From assembly GCA_009829735.1 (NCBI GenBank), contig CM020618.1:41531030-41595029 (forward strand): 64,000 nt of DNA, written 5' to 3'. Shown here piece after piece: positions 9,128 to 23,092 of the stretch. The stretch comes from Pyropia yezoensis. Lineage: Eukaryota > Rhodophyta > Bangiophyceae > Bangiales > Bangiaceae. The translations under genes and the position numbers were made by a program. Below the pieces are notes generated by a model. It did not search any database and was not told the DNA's origin. It saw only the letters and a program-made list of their open reading frames with translations. How positions within the stretch are numbered: the stretch's first letter is position 1; each line of letters begins with the position of its first letter.

Positions 9128-10629
9128 ATGGGCCGCCCATCTGCGTCTCTGAAAGATGGTAGCAGCGCTGCTTCATCCAGCGCCAAGCCCGACGCGAAGC
9201 CCAACGCCGCCAAGCCCAGCTCGAAGGCACGCGACAAAAAGGGCGGTGGCAAGGGCAGCGCCAAGGGCGGCGGCAAGAGCAGTGGCGGCGGCACATCTCC
9301 TGCGCCAGGCCCGCCATCTCCGCCCGCTACGCTCATTCCGGCCCTTCCCCTCCCTATTTTGAAAGTTTCGCTTGCAGCGCCCTCCCCCTTGGCTGCCCCC
9401 GCGGCCTCGACCTGTGGTGCGACCGCCCTGTCTGCCATCTCCGCCGCACTGGTCAAATCGTCTGGCTGCCTTGCAGCGGTGGGTGACGTTCGCCGCACCC
9501 TGGGCGCCGCTGTGGCCGAGTGGGTCAAGGCACTGGGGGGGAGCGGTGCCGACGGCGGGGGTGGGGGCGGCGTCGTGGATAACGTGGGGCGCTACGTGGC
9601 GGCGGAGATTGCGGCGCTGCCCGCCAATGATGAGGGTGCGGACGTATCGGCGGGGGTGGGCAGTGACGCGTCCGACGCTACTGCTTTGGGGGTGCTGTTG
9701 GGAGGCAAGGTGAAGGAGTTTGGCGAACGCCGCGTAGTGGCGGCATGTCAGGCGGTGGGCGCGGCGACGGCGAAGGCGGTGCTGCAGTCGGGCGACGAAG
9801 TTGTGGTGTGGGGGGTAGGTGCGCAGCCTGAGGTGGTGGCCGCACTGGAACGGTATGTCCCATTGCTTGGTGTTTTGAACAGTCCCCAACGGTCATGTCC
9901 GGGTCGGGGTGGGGAGTTCGTGTTTCTTTTTTCCCCTATTGCGGCTGTCGTACTTGGCTGTCGTGTGTGCTGTGGTCGCAGGTCGTCAAGCCTAAGCCGA
10001 TTGCGTTGTGGAACTCGGCGAGGCGCAGTCCTGGACAGGCATACTGACTTGCGGTACGCACGGGTCATGCGTGGCGGTCGCTTTTGTGTTCGCCTCTTCT
10101 CCCACTGCCCTTGAGCAACAGCTCCATTGCGGCCGAGCGGCCCTTCCGGTTGACCGTTATTACTCCCACCGGTGATACACGGTCTGCCCACCCCTTCCTG
10201 TCCCTGCCATTTCCCACCCACACTCCCACCCTTACGCCGTACCCATCGGCTGCAAGTACTTTTGGTTTTTCGCCGGCTCGAAGCGTGCTGCTGTTGCCCG
10301 CCCGCTTTGTGTCATCCAACGGGGCTGTCGTAACCATCCGAGGAGGTGGTGGTCTGGCGGTGGCCGCCAAGCGCCAAGGGGCGGTGGTGGCTGTTCTGAC
10401 CGTCAGTCTCGCGTTTGGGGCGGACGGCCGTCTCCGCGAGCGACGACCTTGGCCACGTCCGCCCGCTGCTGCCGAATCGTCTGTCTGTGCAACGCCTGGC
10501 TGTGCGCCAGCAGGTGTGGCCGAAGACGTCATTGACCCGCGATGGATTGACTACTTGGTGACCGAGGACGGTGCTATTGCGCCGTCGATGGCCCCGCATG
10601 TGGACAAGGCGTTTAACTCGTTTGCGTAG
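9128..10629 (+). CDS. eIF2B regulatory-subunit-like protein (alpha/beta/delta family, probably delta), spliced
   Basis: The ATG at 9128 opens a Lys/Ser/Gly-rich N-terminal extension, as in eIF2B-delta, followed by an Ala-rich helical region. The segment EFGERRVVAACQAVGAATAK, then QSGDEVVVWG, matches the family pattern FIxEKIxxA...IxDGDxxLTYG. A GTATGT donor at 9853 and a CAG acceptor ending at 9981 mark a likely intron. Just after it, LWNSARRSPGQ matches the family VDSRPxxEGQ motif. Near 10300-10400, SSNGAVV followed by a Gly/Ala-Lys stretch matches the NGxVxSRxGT segment. The C terminus DYLVTEDGAIAPSM resembles the conserved ITxxGxxPP end. eIF2B is the cytosolic nucleotide-exchange factor for eIF2. 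Exon boundaries beyond the first intron are uncertain. The protein is divergent. Confidence 0.5.
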
Positions 10630-10899
10630 AGTACAGCTCCAATACCGACTGTGGCGATCCATAGTGTCGGTACCATGAACAGGCTCCAAGGCTGAGATTG
10701 CTGACCAGTAGCGATTAGACGCTCGCGGCTCGCGGCTCCTGAGTACATAAACGGAGAGCCTGTGCTATACGTAGACACACTCATTTACACGACAGCACCT
10801 ACAAGACGAAAAAGCAACTCGGCCCGACAAAGTGTGTTCGTCTGCAGCCCTGCCCAACATGAAAGTACACCATCGCATACAAAGCGAGATGACCATACA

Positions 10900-14100
<3,201 letters not shown>

Positions 14101-14115
14101 CTACTGTCGCCCACC

Positions 14116-15180
14116 ATGAACGGGTCTGCACGGGCCACCCTCACGACCTCCCTGCTGCGGCGCTCCCCTGAGTTGCTTCGCGACGTACAGGCGGCTGCTT
14201 GTGCCGCGCTGGGTGCCCCGCCGCCTGCATCTTCATCGTCACCGTCCTTCCATGCAGGTGTGCGTAAGGGTGCCGGTCGTGGTCTTGACGACGCCAGTGG
14301 CAGGATGGCGGGTGGGCCCCCTGCGGGCGTAGAAGGGGTTGTGCGCCAGGTGACCGAGGACGTTCTTCCGGACGTCCTGCGCAATGCCCCGGCTATTGCA
14401 CGCTCAGCCGTGTCGTCGGTGGCATCGACGCTGGCAGATGTGGCTGTCGACCCGGCGGCGGCCGTGGCGGGCCTGTCCCCACCCTCACCGGCGGGCGCAT
14501 CGACCAGCGGGGGGGGTGTTGGGGGTGCTCCTGCCGGCGGTGGTGGCGGTGGAGGGGGTGGTAACGGGCCCTATGGGCTGGAGACGCCGGCATATGAGGT
14601 GCTTGCCAGCCGTTCTGGATTCGAGGTGCGGCGATACGCGCCGTTTACCACAGCGTCTACGGTCATGCCCGATGCCGGGGGTGCTGCAGACGGGGAGGTA
14701 GCCTCTGCCCTGGCGTCAGGGGGGGGGTTTAACACGCTGGCACGCTACCTGTTTGGCGGCAACGCCGCTGGGCAGTCCATGGCCATGACCACACCGGTCA
14801 TCACCACTACCACCAGTTCGTCTGCCGTCACTGGTGGCGGCGGGGACACCGCCCAGATGCGTCGTGAGATGGCTTTTGTCCTGCCTGCTTCCGTGGGTGG
14901 AGTGGACGCTGCACCCGCACCCCGTGGGCCGGGCGTCACTCTCGCACCCGCGGGCGACGCGGTGCTGGCGGTGGTGACGTTTGCGGGCTGGGCGACCGAG
15001 GGTGAAGTGCGGCGTCAGAAGAGCGCGCTGCTTTCGGCACTCGCTTTGGATGGGGTGGCCCTTGCGCAAGCAGATGAGCACCTGGTGATGCAGTACGACC
15101 CGCCGGGCACGCCACCGCTGTCGCGGCGCAACGAGCTGGCCGTTCGGGTGGTTTGGGAGGATTCGCCAGTGGTGGTGTGA
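14116..15180 (+). CDS. SOUL/HBP family haem-binding protein
   Basis: The ATG at 14116 has a good context (CCCACCATG). About 150 N-terminal residues are Ala/Gly/Ser-rich and low in complexity. The SOUL domain follows: YEVLASRSGFEVRRYAPF, then FNTLARYLFGGN, SMAMTTPV, REMAFVLP, VTFAGWATEGEVRRQ and YDPPGTPP near the C terminus. These strings are the standard order of the SOUL/p22HBP family, which binds haem or other tetrapyrroles; plant and algal members are often plastid or cytosolic. The conserved EVRxY start and the YDPPxTPxxxRRNE end are both present, so the domain looks complete. A targeting sequence may lie in the preceding frame (13856). Total from this start is 354 aa. Confidence 0.92.
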   Translation: MNGSARATLTTSLLRRSPELLRDVQAAACAALGAPPPASSSSPSFHAGVRKGAGRGLDDASGRMAGGPPAGVEGVVRQVTEDVLPDVLRNAPAIARSAVSSVASTLADVAVDPAAAVAGLSPPSPAGASTSGGGVGGAPAGGGGGGGGGNGPYGLETPAYEVLASRSGFEVRRYAPFTTASTVMPDAGGAADGEVASALASGGGFNTLARYLFGGNAAGQSMAMTTPVITTTTSSSAVTGGGGDTAQMRREMAFVLPASVGGVDAAPAPRGPGVTLAPAGDAVLAVVTFAGWATEGEVRRQKSALLSALALDGVALAQADEHLVMQYDPPGTPPLSRRNELAVRVVWEDSPVVV

Positions 15181-17603
15181 GGGCCTCGTGCTCACACTCG
15201 AGCCCACCTCTCGTAGTACGGTGGACGGGCACTTGGTGGGTGGCTCAACCGGTGTCGCTTAATGGTCTTCGTTGTAGCCGCTGGTGGTGGCAGTGGTGTT
15301 CGTGGGATGAGTCTTCGCAATTCTACGTATGTACGTGAAAGAGTAATGTATGCTCTGTACCCCGACCGTGGCTTGCCGAGAGCATGCGCAGCAACGTGTT
15401 CAACCACAGGGATCGACGCACGCCGCCTTGCAGCCCACTTCGCCGTCGCAACGGGAACGGGAACGAGGGTGTAGGGACGGGTAGTGGGAGGGACAAGTAA
15501 AACGACTGGTATTGCTTCTTGCTGCGCGTCATGACTCTGTCGCCAGTCCACCCGTGTGACCTGCCTCACCAGAAGCGAGCATGTGGCCAGCGCACAACGC
15601 GCGGCACGCACGGAGGCGTCCATGTCGACCAATCCGATTCGCCCCAGAATTCCACCCGGAGGGTGTCTCCAGACCAGATCGACCTGGCCCAGGTCGTCTC
15701 CAATATTCTTGCTGATTCGTTGAACCCGCAAGCGCAGGCCGCCAGCCTCGTCGTTCGGCTGGACCTGTGTCGGCCCACTTGAACTGTGAGAACGGTGCTA
15801 CGCGGGGCCCCCAGACGCGGTGCAGCGGCACTCGCGTGTGCCCGGAGACCACCTTGGCCGCTTCCAGCACAAGAACGGGCTCCATTCGGCCGGATTCGCA
15901 CCCCACTCCCGGCTGCAGAGCACTTGGACTGCCACGCCTCATGTCGGCCACGCCGCCGGCTCCAGAGCACGACGCCGGCCGCCGCACCCCCAGGAACCTT
16001 CCACGTGTCCGGAGATGGCTGACCAGATGTGCCTCTGGCCCAGTGGGCCGTCAAGCAAAGGCTCGCGCGTCAGCCCGTTCAATTGGGAGGGCCGCCAACC
16101 CTGTTGCAACCCCCCAGTCGTTGCCCAGACGGAAGCAAACCGAACGAGCGAGAGGCCATGCAGACCACGGACACAGCTGCAGGTCCCGCCGTCGCTGTGC
16201 GTTCGAGGCGCTGGGGCCCACGCGCCTGTTCGCTGATTGCTGCAACCAATCGCAGTCGCTTATTTTTCTTCCTGGCGTGACAGTGGGCGCGGCGGACACG
16301 CGGGCGGCCAGCATACCCGGTCCGAGCGGCTTGTCCGCGGTGGCTGGTCGTCCTGTCGCATGGCGGCACATGATGTGGTGCGTGTCAACGGATTGAATGG
16401 TGCACAAGCACCGAACCACCGGGCCACAAGTGCGAGGAGAGGCGAACTGGCCAAACCAGAGGACGTGGGGAGCCGGCGGTTGTTCGCTGCCGCTGGCGGA
16501 GGCGGCAGCGCTGCGGTGGTTCGGCTGTCTAGATTTGGGCACGGACTGTCCTCAGCGGAGGACAAATCAAGGGGGCGCCCTGTGCGTGACTGGGGCTGGA
16601 CAGTTTCTCAATTGGTGGCGTATCCACATGGCTCCCATGCGTTGTTCAGGTGGCTCTGTCCGCCACCCACTCTGGGCTCGACCTTGTCGGTCCGGTGTTG
16701 CGCGCTCGAGCTGCCGGTCTCAACGTCAGTGCCGCGCCCGGCCGAGCCTCTCATCGCCGCAAGTGGCCACCCGCCTTGCCTCTCGTGTCTGCCTGCGTCT
16801 CGCGCGGGGGCAGGCCACGCCGAACACACACCCACCATCTGCAGGCGGTGGTCGCGGAGCCAACGGATGGGGGAGAGCCGCGACAGACCACCTGAGAGGA
16901 CGTGCCTGATGGGAGTGGCGGCGGGAGCGTGCGGACGGGGGCGCGCGAGCGCAGCGGGCGGGGGGCCTTGCCACGAACCTGGGCGGGGCAGAGCGGGTGC
17001 GCCCACGGGTAGCGAGAATTTTTTTTTACATGAGGTCGACCGACCCAGTCTCTCGGGCAGCCCCGGGCGCAACTTGACTGCGAGCCTGGCGTTCAGCACA
17101 CTCGCGTCGGTGCGCGCGACGAGCTGCGCGGGGCCTCGCGTCCACTGCCCCTTTTTGCTGACCTGTCGGTGCGCACGGGTGCACGTGCCCCCCGACCTGG
17201 CGGGACGCGCCCCTCACTCTCTAGGTACCCTGCCGCCCACGATCCCGGCGGGCGCTTGTGCTTTGACCCCTGTACCGGCTCCTGTGCAGTTCTTTAGCGA
17301 AGCAACTGGCACCGCGGTTATTTGCCTGGTCCTGTACGCCTGAAAAGGGCGGCGCGTCGCGGCGGAAGCGCTCTACAAGCGGGCGAGTTATCGCGGGGCC
17401 TTTGTTTGTAGCTGGTGCTGCCCACCTCCTTTTCTGCTCGTCCTCCTCCTCCTGCGGCGCCCTTCCTGTGGTGTGCGTCGTCCCGAACCCGGCTAGCAGG
17501 CTGGCGGGAGCCGGGGTACAACCCCCTGTTGCGCTGGCGACCGCGGCGCGATCTGCCGCTTTTTCCGGCGGTCCGACCGGATGACGATCTATAGACTGCG
17601 GTC
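15181..17603. other. 2.4-kb interval without a supportable gene
   Basis: Several frames of 60-370 codons exist on both strands, the longest ending at 17343 (+) without an early ATG. None shows a domain, even composition or a plausible start. Probably SOUL 3' UTR, intergenic DNA and bZIP promoter/5' UTR. Confidence 0.4.
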
Positions 17604-19361
17604 ATGGCATTGACGGTGCTCGAAGCGGCACCATTTTCCGATGACAGCTTTCTTGGAAGTCTGACGGCAGCCGCTGCTGACGCGGGAGGGTACAGCGGCA
17701 GTGTTGGCGATGGCCATGGCGGTTGCGGTGCTGGTGGTCGCTCGGTGGGCGCCTCCCGGGAGTCCGATCAGGGGGCGAAGGGAGCCAAGGCCAGTACGGC
17801 CGCTGCTGATGTGGCGGGCTCCCGCCGTCCATTGTCTATGACGGCGGCGGCAGGCAAGTGGACGGGCTGTGCGACGCCGCCGGCGCCGCCGCCCGCAGCG
17901 CCTCCCCCTGCGCCCCCTCCTGCGCCGCCCCCCCCTCCAGCGGCAGTGCGCTTTTGCGAGGCGTCGTCTCCAGGTCGTTCCGCAGCTCCTCCTGAGCGGG
18001 CTGCAGTGGCGGGCAAGAACGTTCCGGCTCCGTGGTCCGTCCCATCTTCAGTCAAGCTGGGGGCAAACCCGGGTTCCTCTCCGGCGTCCCCGTCCGCCGC
18101 CGGCCGTAATGGTGGTGGTAGCCGTAGCGGCAGCGGCGGCGGTAGCTCTGAGGTGGCCTCCCCGTTCTCAGGGTCGTCGGCCCCCTCGTCTCCGGCGTCT
18201 TCGCGGCCTCGCAATGTGACACCAAAGCACACGGGTGCGGCTTCGGTCTTCCTCCACCAACTCTACCGCCATGCGGGCAGTGGCGGCGGCGTCAAGTGCG
18301 AGCACCCGGTGGTTACCGCCGCGGCATCACAGCCTTCTCCAATTGGCGCGATTGCAGCGGAAGTGTCGGTGCCTGGCCACAGTGCCAGGGGTGTGGCTCG
18401 CGCACGGCAGGTGGCCGAGGCTGCACGGGAAAATTTCAAGGTTACTGCAACGGCAGCCGCAGGTCCGACGAACTTCCCCTCGGCGAGCGATGTTGACGCC
18501 ACTGCAGGTGATGGTGGCATGCGCTCCGGGGTGGGCAGAGGGGCCTCTCCCAATGACCTCACTGCAGGAGAGACATCGGCCGCTTCTGGTCGTGCGCGTG
18601 GTGTTCACAAGCAGCAGCGACGGCTGACGCTGAATCGGGCTTCCGCGGCGGGCTGCCGCGTTTACCGGGAGGTGTATGTGCGGGAGTTAGAGGCAGCGGT
18701 GGCCAAGGCTGAAGCGGAGCGCGATGCGCTGGTCCAGTTTTTGCAACAGCATCAGGAGCACGGGGTGGGTCATCCTCATGTTCGCTCGGGTGGGCACGTG
18801 CCAGTGGCCACCCACATGCCTAATGGTCCTCCGCCTCCGCCTCATCCGCCGCCGCATCCTCCGCCGCATCCGCCGCCGCATCCGCCGCCGCATGCGCCGC
18901 AGCATGCGCCGCAGCATGGCGCTCGTGGTCAAGGGTACGGATCTGTGTCTCACCGCCCCTATTACGCTCTTTCGCCTGGGCCGTCTGGGAGTTGTGCACC
19001 GAGGCATCCTGGTGCTCATGTGCCTACGAGCTTTTCCGTGGCTGCCGAGACCCCGCCCGTCGGCTGGTCGTCAGCACCGCTTCCTACGCAGGTGCCCGCG
19101 GCTGGGGCCCTGCAGGCAACGTGGCCTTCGCAGCAGACTTACGCTCCGTTAGTGACTCCCCACAACGGTGTGGGGCCAGCTCGGGCACTGCACACCACTC
19201 CATATAATGATGGACATGCTACGGCCGCCTTGCAGCCCGCAGCTGTCTCACTCGGGGGGACGACCGCAGCCCACGCTGCTCCTGCGGCAATGAGTCGTCC
19301 CGTGGCACCACCCCACAAGTTGGACTTGGTTGACGACCTTCTTCATGCGGCAGGCGTGTAG
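17604..19361 (+). CDS. bZIP-like transcription factor with His-Pro repeat
   Basis: 585 aa from the ATG at 17604. The N-terminal 330 residues are disordered, with a Pro/Ala run at about residues 92-112. Near residues 334-385 is a basic-leucine-zipper pattern: basic QQRRLTLNRASAAGCRVYRE, containing N-R-A-S-A-A-x-C-R (the invariant Asn...Arg DNA-contact spacing), then a heptad helix with LE, VAKAEAERDAL and FLQ positions. The zipper is short, about three heptads. A tandem His-Pro-Pro-Pro repeat follows (about residues 412-440), then a Pro/Ala/His-rich tail. bZIPs bind DNA as dimers through ACGT cores; target and pathway are unknown. The basic region is slightly atypical (Gly before the Cys-Arg), hence moderate confidence. 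Confidence 0.7.
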   Translation: MALTVLEAAPFSDDSFLGSLTAAAADAGGYSGSVGDGHGGCGAGGRSVGASRESDQGAKGAKASTAAADVAGSRRPLSMTAAAGKWTGCATPPAPPPAAPPPAPPPAPPPPPAAVRFCEASSPGRSAAPPERAAVAGKNVPAPWSVPSSVKLGANPGSSPASPSAAGRNGGGSRSGSGGGSSEVASPFSGSSAPSSPASSRPRNVTPKHTGAASVFLHQLYRHAGSGGGVKCEHPVVTAAASQPSPIGAIAAEVSVPGHSARGVARARQVAEAARENFKVTATAAAGPTNFPSASDVDATAGDGGMRSGVGRGASPNDLTAGETSAASGRARGVHKQQRRLTLNRASAAGCRVYREVYVRELEAAVAKAEAERDALVQFLQQHQEHGVGHPHVRSGGHVPVATHMPNGPPPPPHPPPHPPPHPPPHPPPHAPQHAPQHGARGQGYGSVSHRPYYALSPGPSGSCAPRHPGAHVPTSFSVAAETPPVGWSSAPLPTQVPAAGALQATWPSQQTYAPLVTPHNGVGPARALHTTPYNDGHATAALQPAAVSLGGTTAAHAAPAAMSRPVAPPHKLDLVDDLLHAAGV

Positions 19362-20702
19362 CTTTTTGAAGCGCTCGGTACGTAGCCGTTTCGTCGACGT
19401 GGCGGCGCGCGCGTGTGGCTCCTTCTCAGTGGTTTCCCTTACCAATGGGACCATCTCACCGTTGGTGCTGTGGTCTGTTGCCGATGCCACTATCTGATGT
19501 CGCCCGTTGCGTCCTTTTTCGTTTTCCATTAGTTTCCCGCCCTCGCATCCGTTCTTGTCATGGACACGACGAGCTTGCGCGGTGGCATCTGCGCTTGACA
19601 ACTACGTCTTTGATCGTGGGTTGTATGAAGGTGTGCGGTTGATTGTGATTGTGGCTGAGCTTGGCGAGCCTTGCCGAGGGTCGTGGCCGGCTGTGGATTG
19701 TGCTGCTGATAGTGATGCGCTTCCTGAGCATTTTGTCGATTGTTTTTGTATTGCCTGTCCGAGGAATAAACGCACACCTCTGGGAATGATGAATATGGCT
19801 GATAAGCCCTCGCTTGGCCTGAACGCAAGATAGAGGGTCTCTAGTCGCTGTTGACACAGAAGACTGTCGTCCCTTCCCATCAGAATCGACGGTGCTTCCG
19901 TGGGCACCCACCGCACAGGTTGACCTTTGAGCGTGCAACACATCGGTTGGACCGCTTCGGGGGCTCTGCTCCCGCTTCTTGACGAAGGCGGTCGAGTGGA
20001 CAGCGAGTCTTCGCGGGGACAGCCAGATCTTCCGTCAAACTGTATCCATATGCACAGGCCCATGGGCCCAGACGAGTCACGAACGGGAATCCACCCTCAT
20101 TCGGCCGGGGGACAACTGCAACCCCCCAGATTTGCGTCTCTAGGGGGGGTCCCCCCCGGTCCCCCCAGGATCAAGCCGTGTAGTATCTCGAGAGAAGGGG
20201 CCCCACATCTCTACTGTAAACTCGGGAACCTTAAAACCGCTTGCGGGGGGTCCCCAGCACCCCGTCAGGGCCATATAGTTGAAATCTAATGAGCGACAAC
20301 TCCCCCCCTGGATAGCATTGAATGGGGGTCCTGGATGCTCGGAATGAAATGCCCTCTCCCAGAGATAAATGCAATACGGCAGAGTACGAGTACCCGTAGG
20401 CAACTCTATTCGTGAGCTCGGACTAGCTAGCTACAACGGGCAGCTAGCTACCCAGCGTCACATGCGGGACGCCCGCTTCCTGGTCTATGAGACGCGCTCA
20501 GCCCCGCATCACATCTGGGGACGCTGCGATGCACCGCTCCAGCTCCCTTCCCCGTGACGGCTGTGGCGTTCGTGGCCCTCGTTCCTCCTCCGGAGACAGC
20601 GGAGTGCTGGCCTACGTTTGGGCGTCAGCGGATCGTTGGTCGGCCGTCACGGGATGGCGGGCGTTGCTGGCCGTTGGTTGTGGACCGACCGAGGGAGGCG
20701 GT
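19362..20702. other. bZIP 3' region and intergenic DNA up to element A
   Basis: No gene is seen. An AATAAA occurs at about 19764-19769, roughly 400 bp after the bZIP stop, and might serve as a polyadenylation signal; signals in this lineage are not well known to me. Around 20140-20170 are C/G-runs able to form hairpins (GGGGGGGTCCCCCCC). Confidence 0.35.
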
Positions 20703-21207
20703 TGTACCCCCCTGGACTTGGTGCCCTTGGATTTGACTGTTTTCTATGCATTTGCCTCTTCTCGATTTTCCTTACGTATTTTCGTGCTTTTCGCCCTTTT
20801 TCTCCCGTTGGGTTTTTCGGGCGGATTGCATCTGTGTGTGTGGGGGTTTTTCGCTTGCTTTTCCTTCGAGGGATTATTGTTGGCACGGGTGCCCCGGTGC
20901 GCTCCGGTGTAAACCGGGTGCCTGTTGGCACTTGGCCCGCTGGGGAGGGCACCTGGGAGGTCACCTGGGGAGCCCCTTTGGAGGGTTCTTAGGGGCTTGG
21001 CCCGGGGTCCCAACGAGGTCCCTCTTGTAAAACAACGTTGCTTTGGGTTTCTCCTTCCCCTTGGGCAAAAGCCTTTTACCTTTACCTCGGACCTTGAGGT
21101 GGACAAGCGCGCGTGGGGTTCCGTCGCCCGTTCCTTCTAGTGGTGACCCGTTGCCCCTCTGGGGTGGATTGGGTTCCCTGTGGGCACGCGGTGGTCATAA
21201 CGCTACA
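20703..21207 (+). repeat. candidate 5' LTR of element A (about 505 bp)
   Basis: The right edge is set by ...CTACA, four bases before the PBS, the same spacing as in element B. The left edge is set by TGTACCCCCCTGGACTTGG, which resembles the element B LTR start TGTAGCATCCCTGGCCCCGA. With no 3' LTR to compare against, the left border is inferred. Confidence 0.5.
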
Positions 21208-21211
21208 TTAA

Positions 21212-21229
21212 TGGTGGAGCAGCAGGGGA
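21212..21229 (+). promoter_or_regulatory. candidate primer-binding site of element A
   Basis: TGGTGGAGCAGCAGGGGA is identical to 48979-48996 in element B although the flanks differ. It begins with TGG, complementary to a tRNA CCA end, and sits four bases after the proposed LTR end. I could not name the tRNA. Confidence 0.65.
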
Positions 21230-21355
21230 GGGGCAAACTTTCTCCTGTATCAGGACGCCTCTCTCCCTCTTTTGTAGCGGATCGCCGTGCTCTCGTGGTT
21301 CCTGTTCCTTCCTAGCGGGGCTTGACGGCCTACTAGTCGAGTGTCGACGGCCAAC

Positions 21356-23062
21356 ATGGCGGACCTACCCCTTGACGGTCGGGGCCGGTGCCGCGGTGCG
21401 CCGTCGGACGTGTCCCAAGTTACGCCGGCGGGCGGAGGTGAAGGCTCAGGGGTTGGCCGCGGCCGTGGTCGCGGTGGGCCCTCGAGACTTCACCCGCCCC
21501 GTTCTCTTACTCCGCCCTTTGGAAGGCCTAGCCGTGGCTTACCAACTCTGGGGCGAACTGATTTACGGTCGGTCCTAAACGACTTTCGAACGGACATCTT
21601 GGCCGAGGTGTCCCGGGCTGAAACTGCCAGCCAGGCGGCCAGCACCCCCACGGTCGTTGAGGATCAAGAGGGCCAACCGGGTTTCACCGGTGGCTCGCGC
21701 ATAAGCAAGAAGAGCAAGGGCCGTCGTGGCCGCCGTCGTCACCGTCGTGGCCATTATTCGTCATCGGATTTGGATTCTAAGTCGTCTACGTCATCGGCCA
21801 TCGAGGGTGACCAGGACGAAAGTGAACACGTGGCTCCCAATGTCTCGGAAGGTTCCAAGGTAATCGCGGCGGCGGACGACCGCTTTGCCCGTGTGTTGGA
21901 CTACAACACGTATCGGCTGCGGAACCGCGCAACAAAATACGGCACGAAGGAGGCCAGTAAGATGGGGAGGACGGCCAAGAACATGAAACACTCTTTAGGG
22001 GGCTACCCCCCTTTCTCTGGCAAGGAACCCCTGAAGGTCTTCTCGTGGCTACGCAAGTTCACCAAGGCCTGCGACGATAATGGTGTATCGGAGGGGATGG
22101 CCCTCTACGCGGTGCCCCACTTTCTTTCGGGTGACGCGGAGATGCGGTACACGCGGGCCCTCCCTGATTCGGCAAGTACGTCGGGTGGTTGCTCTATTAC
22201 GACGTACCCCGAGGCCATCAATTGGTTTTTGGAGACCTACGCGGAGCCGCATACGCTGGCCTTGGCGCAAGACAAGTTTAGTCGGGCTGCGAAGGAGTTG
22301 GATGAGACCGTTGAGGCCTTCGCTCTACGCCTACGAAGCCTCTCTGAGTCTTGTGCGAATATCCATTCCGAAGGGACTATGAAACAACAACTCATTCAAG
22401 GCCTACCGGAATTCCTGCGTACGGACGCCTTCGTCTACAACGACCCCGCATGCGCGTACCAAAAGTTGGTTACCTATACGGCCGGCAAGTGCAAGGCGGC
22501 CAAGGATGTCATCGAGTTGGCCAAGGGGGGCTCCAAGGGGGAGGACGGGGGTCGAAGGACCTCATTTACCCCACGTCCCCCCACGCCACGGCCGCGGCTT
22601 CCTGCGATGGCCATCGGTGAGGTGAAGGCCAAGGAGGCAACAGACAAGACGGCCAACCATCAGGCCGATGACAAGGCTACCCCCTCGCCGTGGGCCCACG
22701 AGCCCGCCACTCGTCGCTATTTGGCCAGCCGGACGTAAGAGGGACGTGGACCGCTGCGTTGCTACGTATGCTGGGAGGCAAGCCATATGGCCCACCAATG
22801 CCCGAAACTATCGGAGGCCCAGCGGGAGAATGTGATCAGGGCCCGCGACGCGTTCCTGCAGTCTACACGGGGCCACAAGAAGATCAACGATGAGGCCAAG
22901 TACCGTGAGCAGCGGGACATCAACCGTCGGACTCAAATTGCGGTGGTACAGGCCCTCTTCGATGGGATTGAACAGTCGGACGAAGAGGAGGACGTCCGTC
23001 GGTCGGCCAAGTCTCTACGGGCCATGTCGGCCGGACCCCCTCCGCCTTCGGGGGAAGCGTAG
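21356..23062 (+). pseudogene. gag: gag of element A, with in-frame TAA before the zinc knuckle
   Basis: The first ATG is at 21356. An N-terminal Arg/Gly-rich and Ser/Asp-rich region contains a basic patch (RRGRRRHRRG). A capsid-like domain follows (KVFSWLRKFTKACDDNGVSE, then a Leu-rich helical segment ending near 22520). A TAA at 22736-22738 interrupts the frame. The same frame resumes with the CCHC knuckle CYVCWEASHMAHQC (C-x2-C-x4-H-x4-C) and ends at TAG 23060-23062. In element B the homologous gag is uninterrupted. Gag forms the particle shell and packages RNA. The stop would remove nucleic-acid binding and block fusion to pol. Confidence 0.85.
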
Positions 23063-23092
23063 CGGGGAGTGGGCCCTCACCTACTCCCCGTT
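23050..23092 (+). promoter_or_regulatory. gag-pol junction stem-loop of element A (eroded frameshift site)
   Basis: Gag codons TCG GGG GAA GCG TAG end at 23062. A perfect 8-bp stem, CGGGGAGT (23063-23070) with ACTCCCCG (23083-23090), follows at once and can be extended by a G-T wobble and an A-T pair. Pol is in the -1 frame and is open across the stop. The G-run (GGGGGAA, 23050-23056) is not a canonical slippery heptamer. Confidence 0.5.

Noticed and set aside
16237-17343. 368-codon plus-strand frame between SOUL and bZIP
   Set aside because: No early ATG, no domain, erratic composition. Long frames arise easily in DNA this GC-rich.
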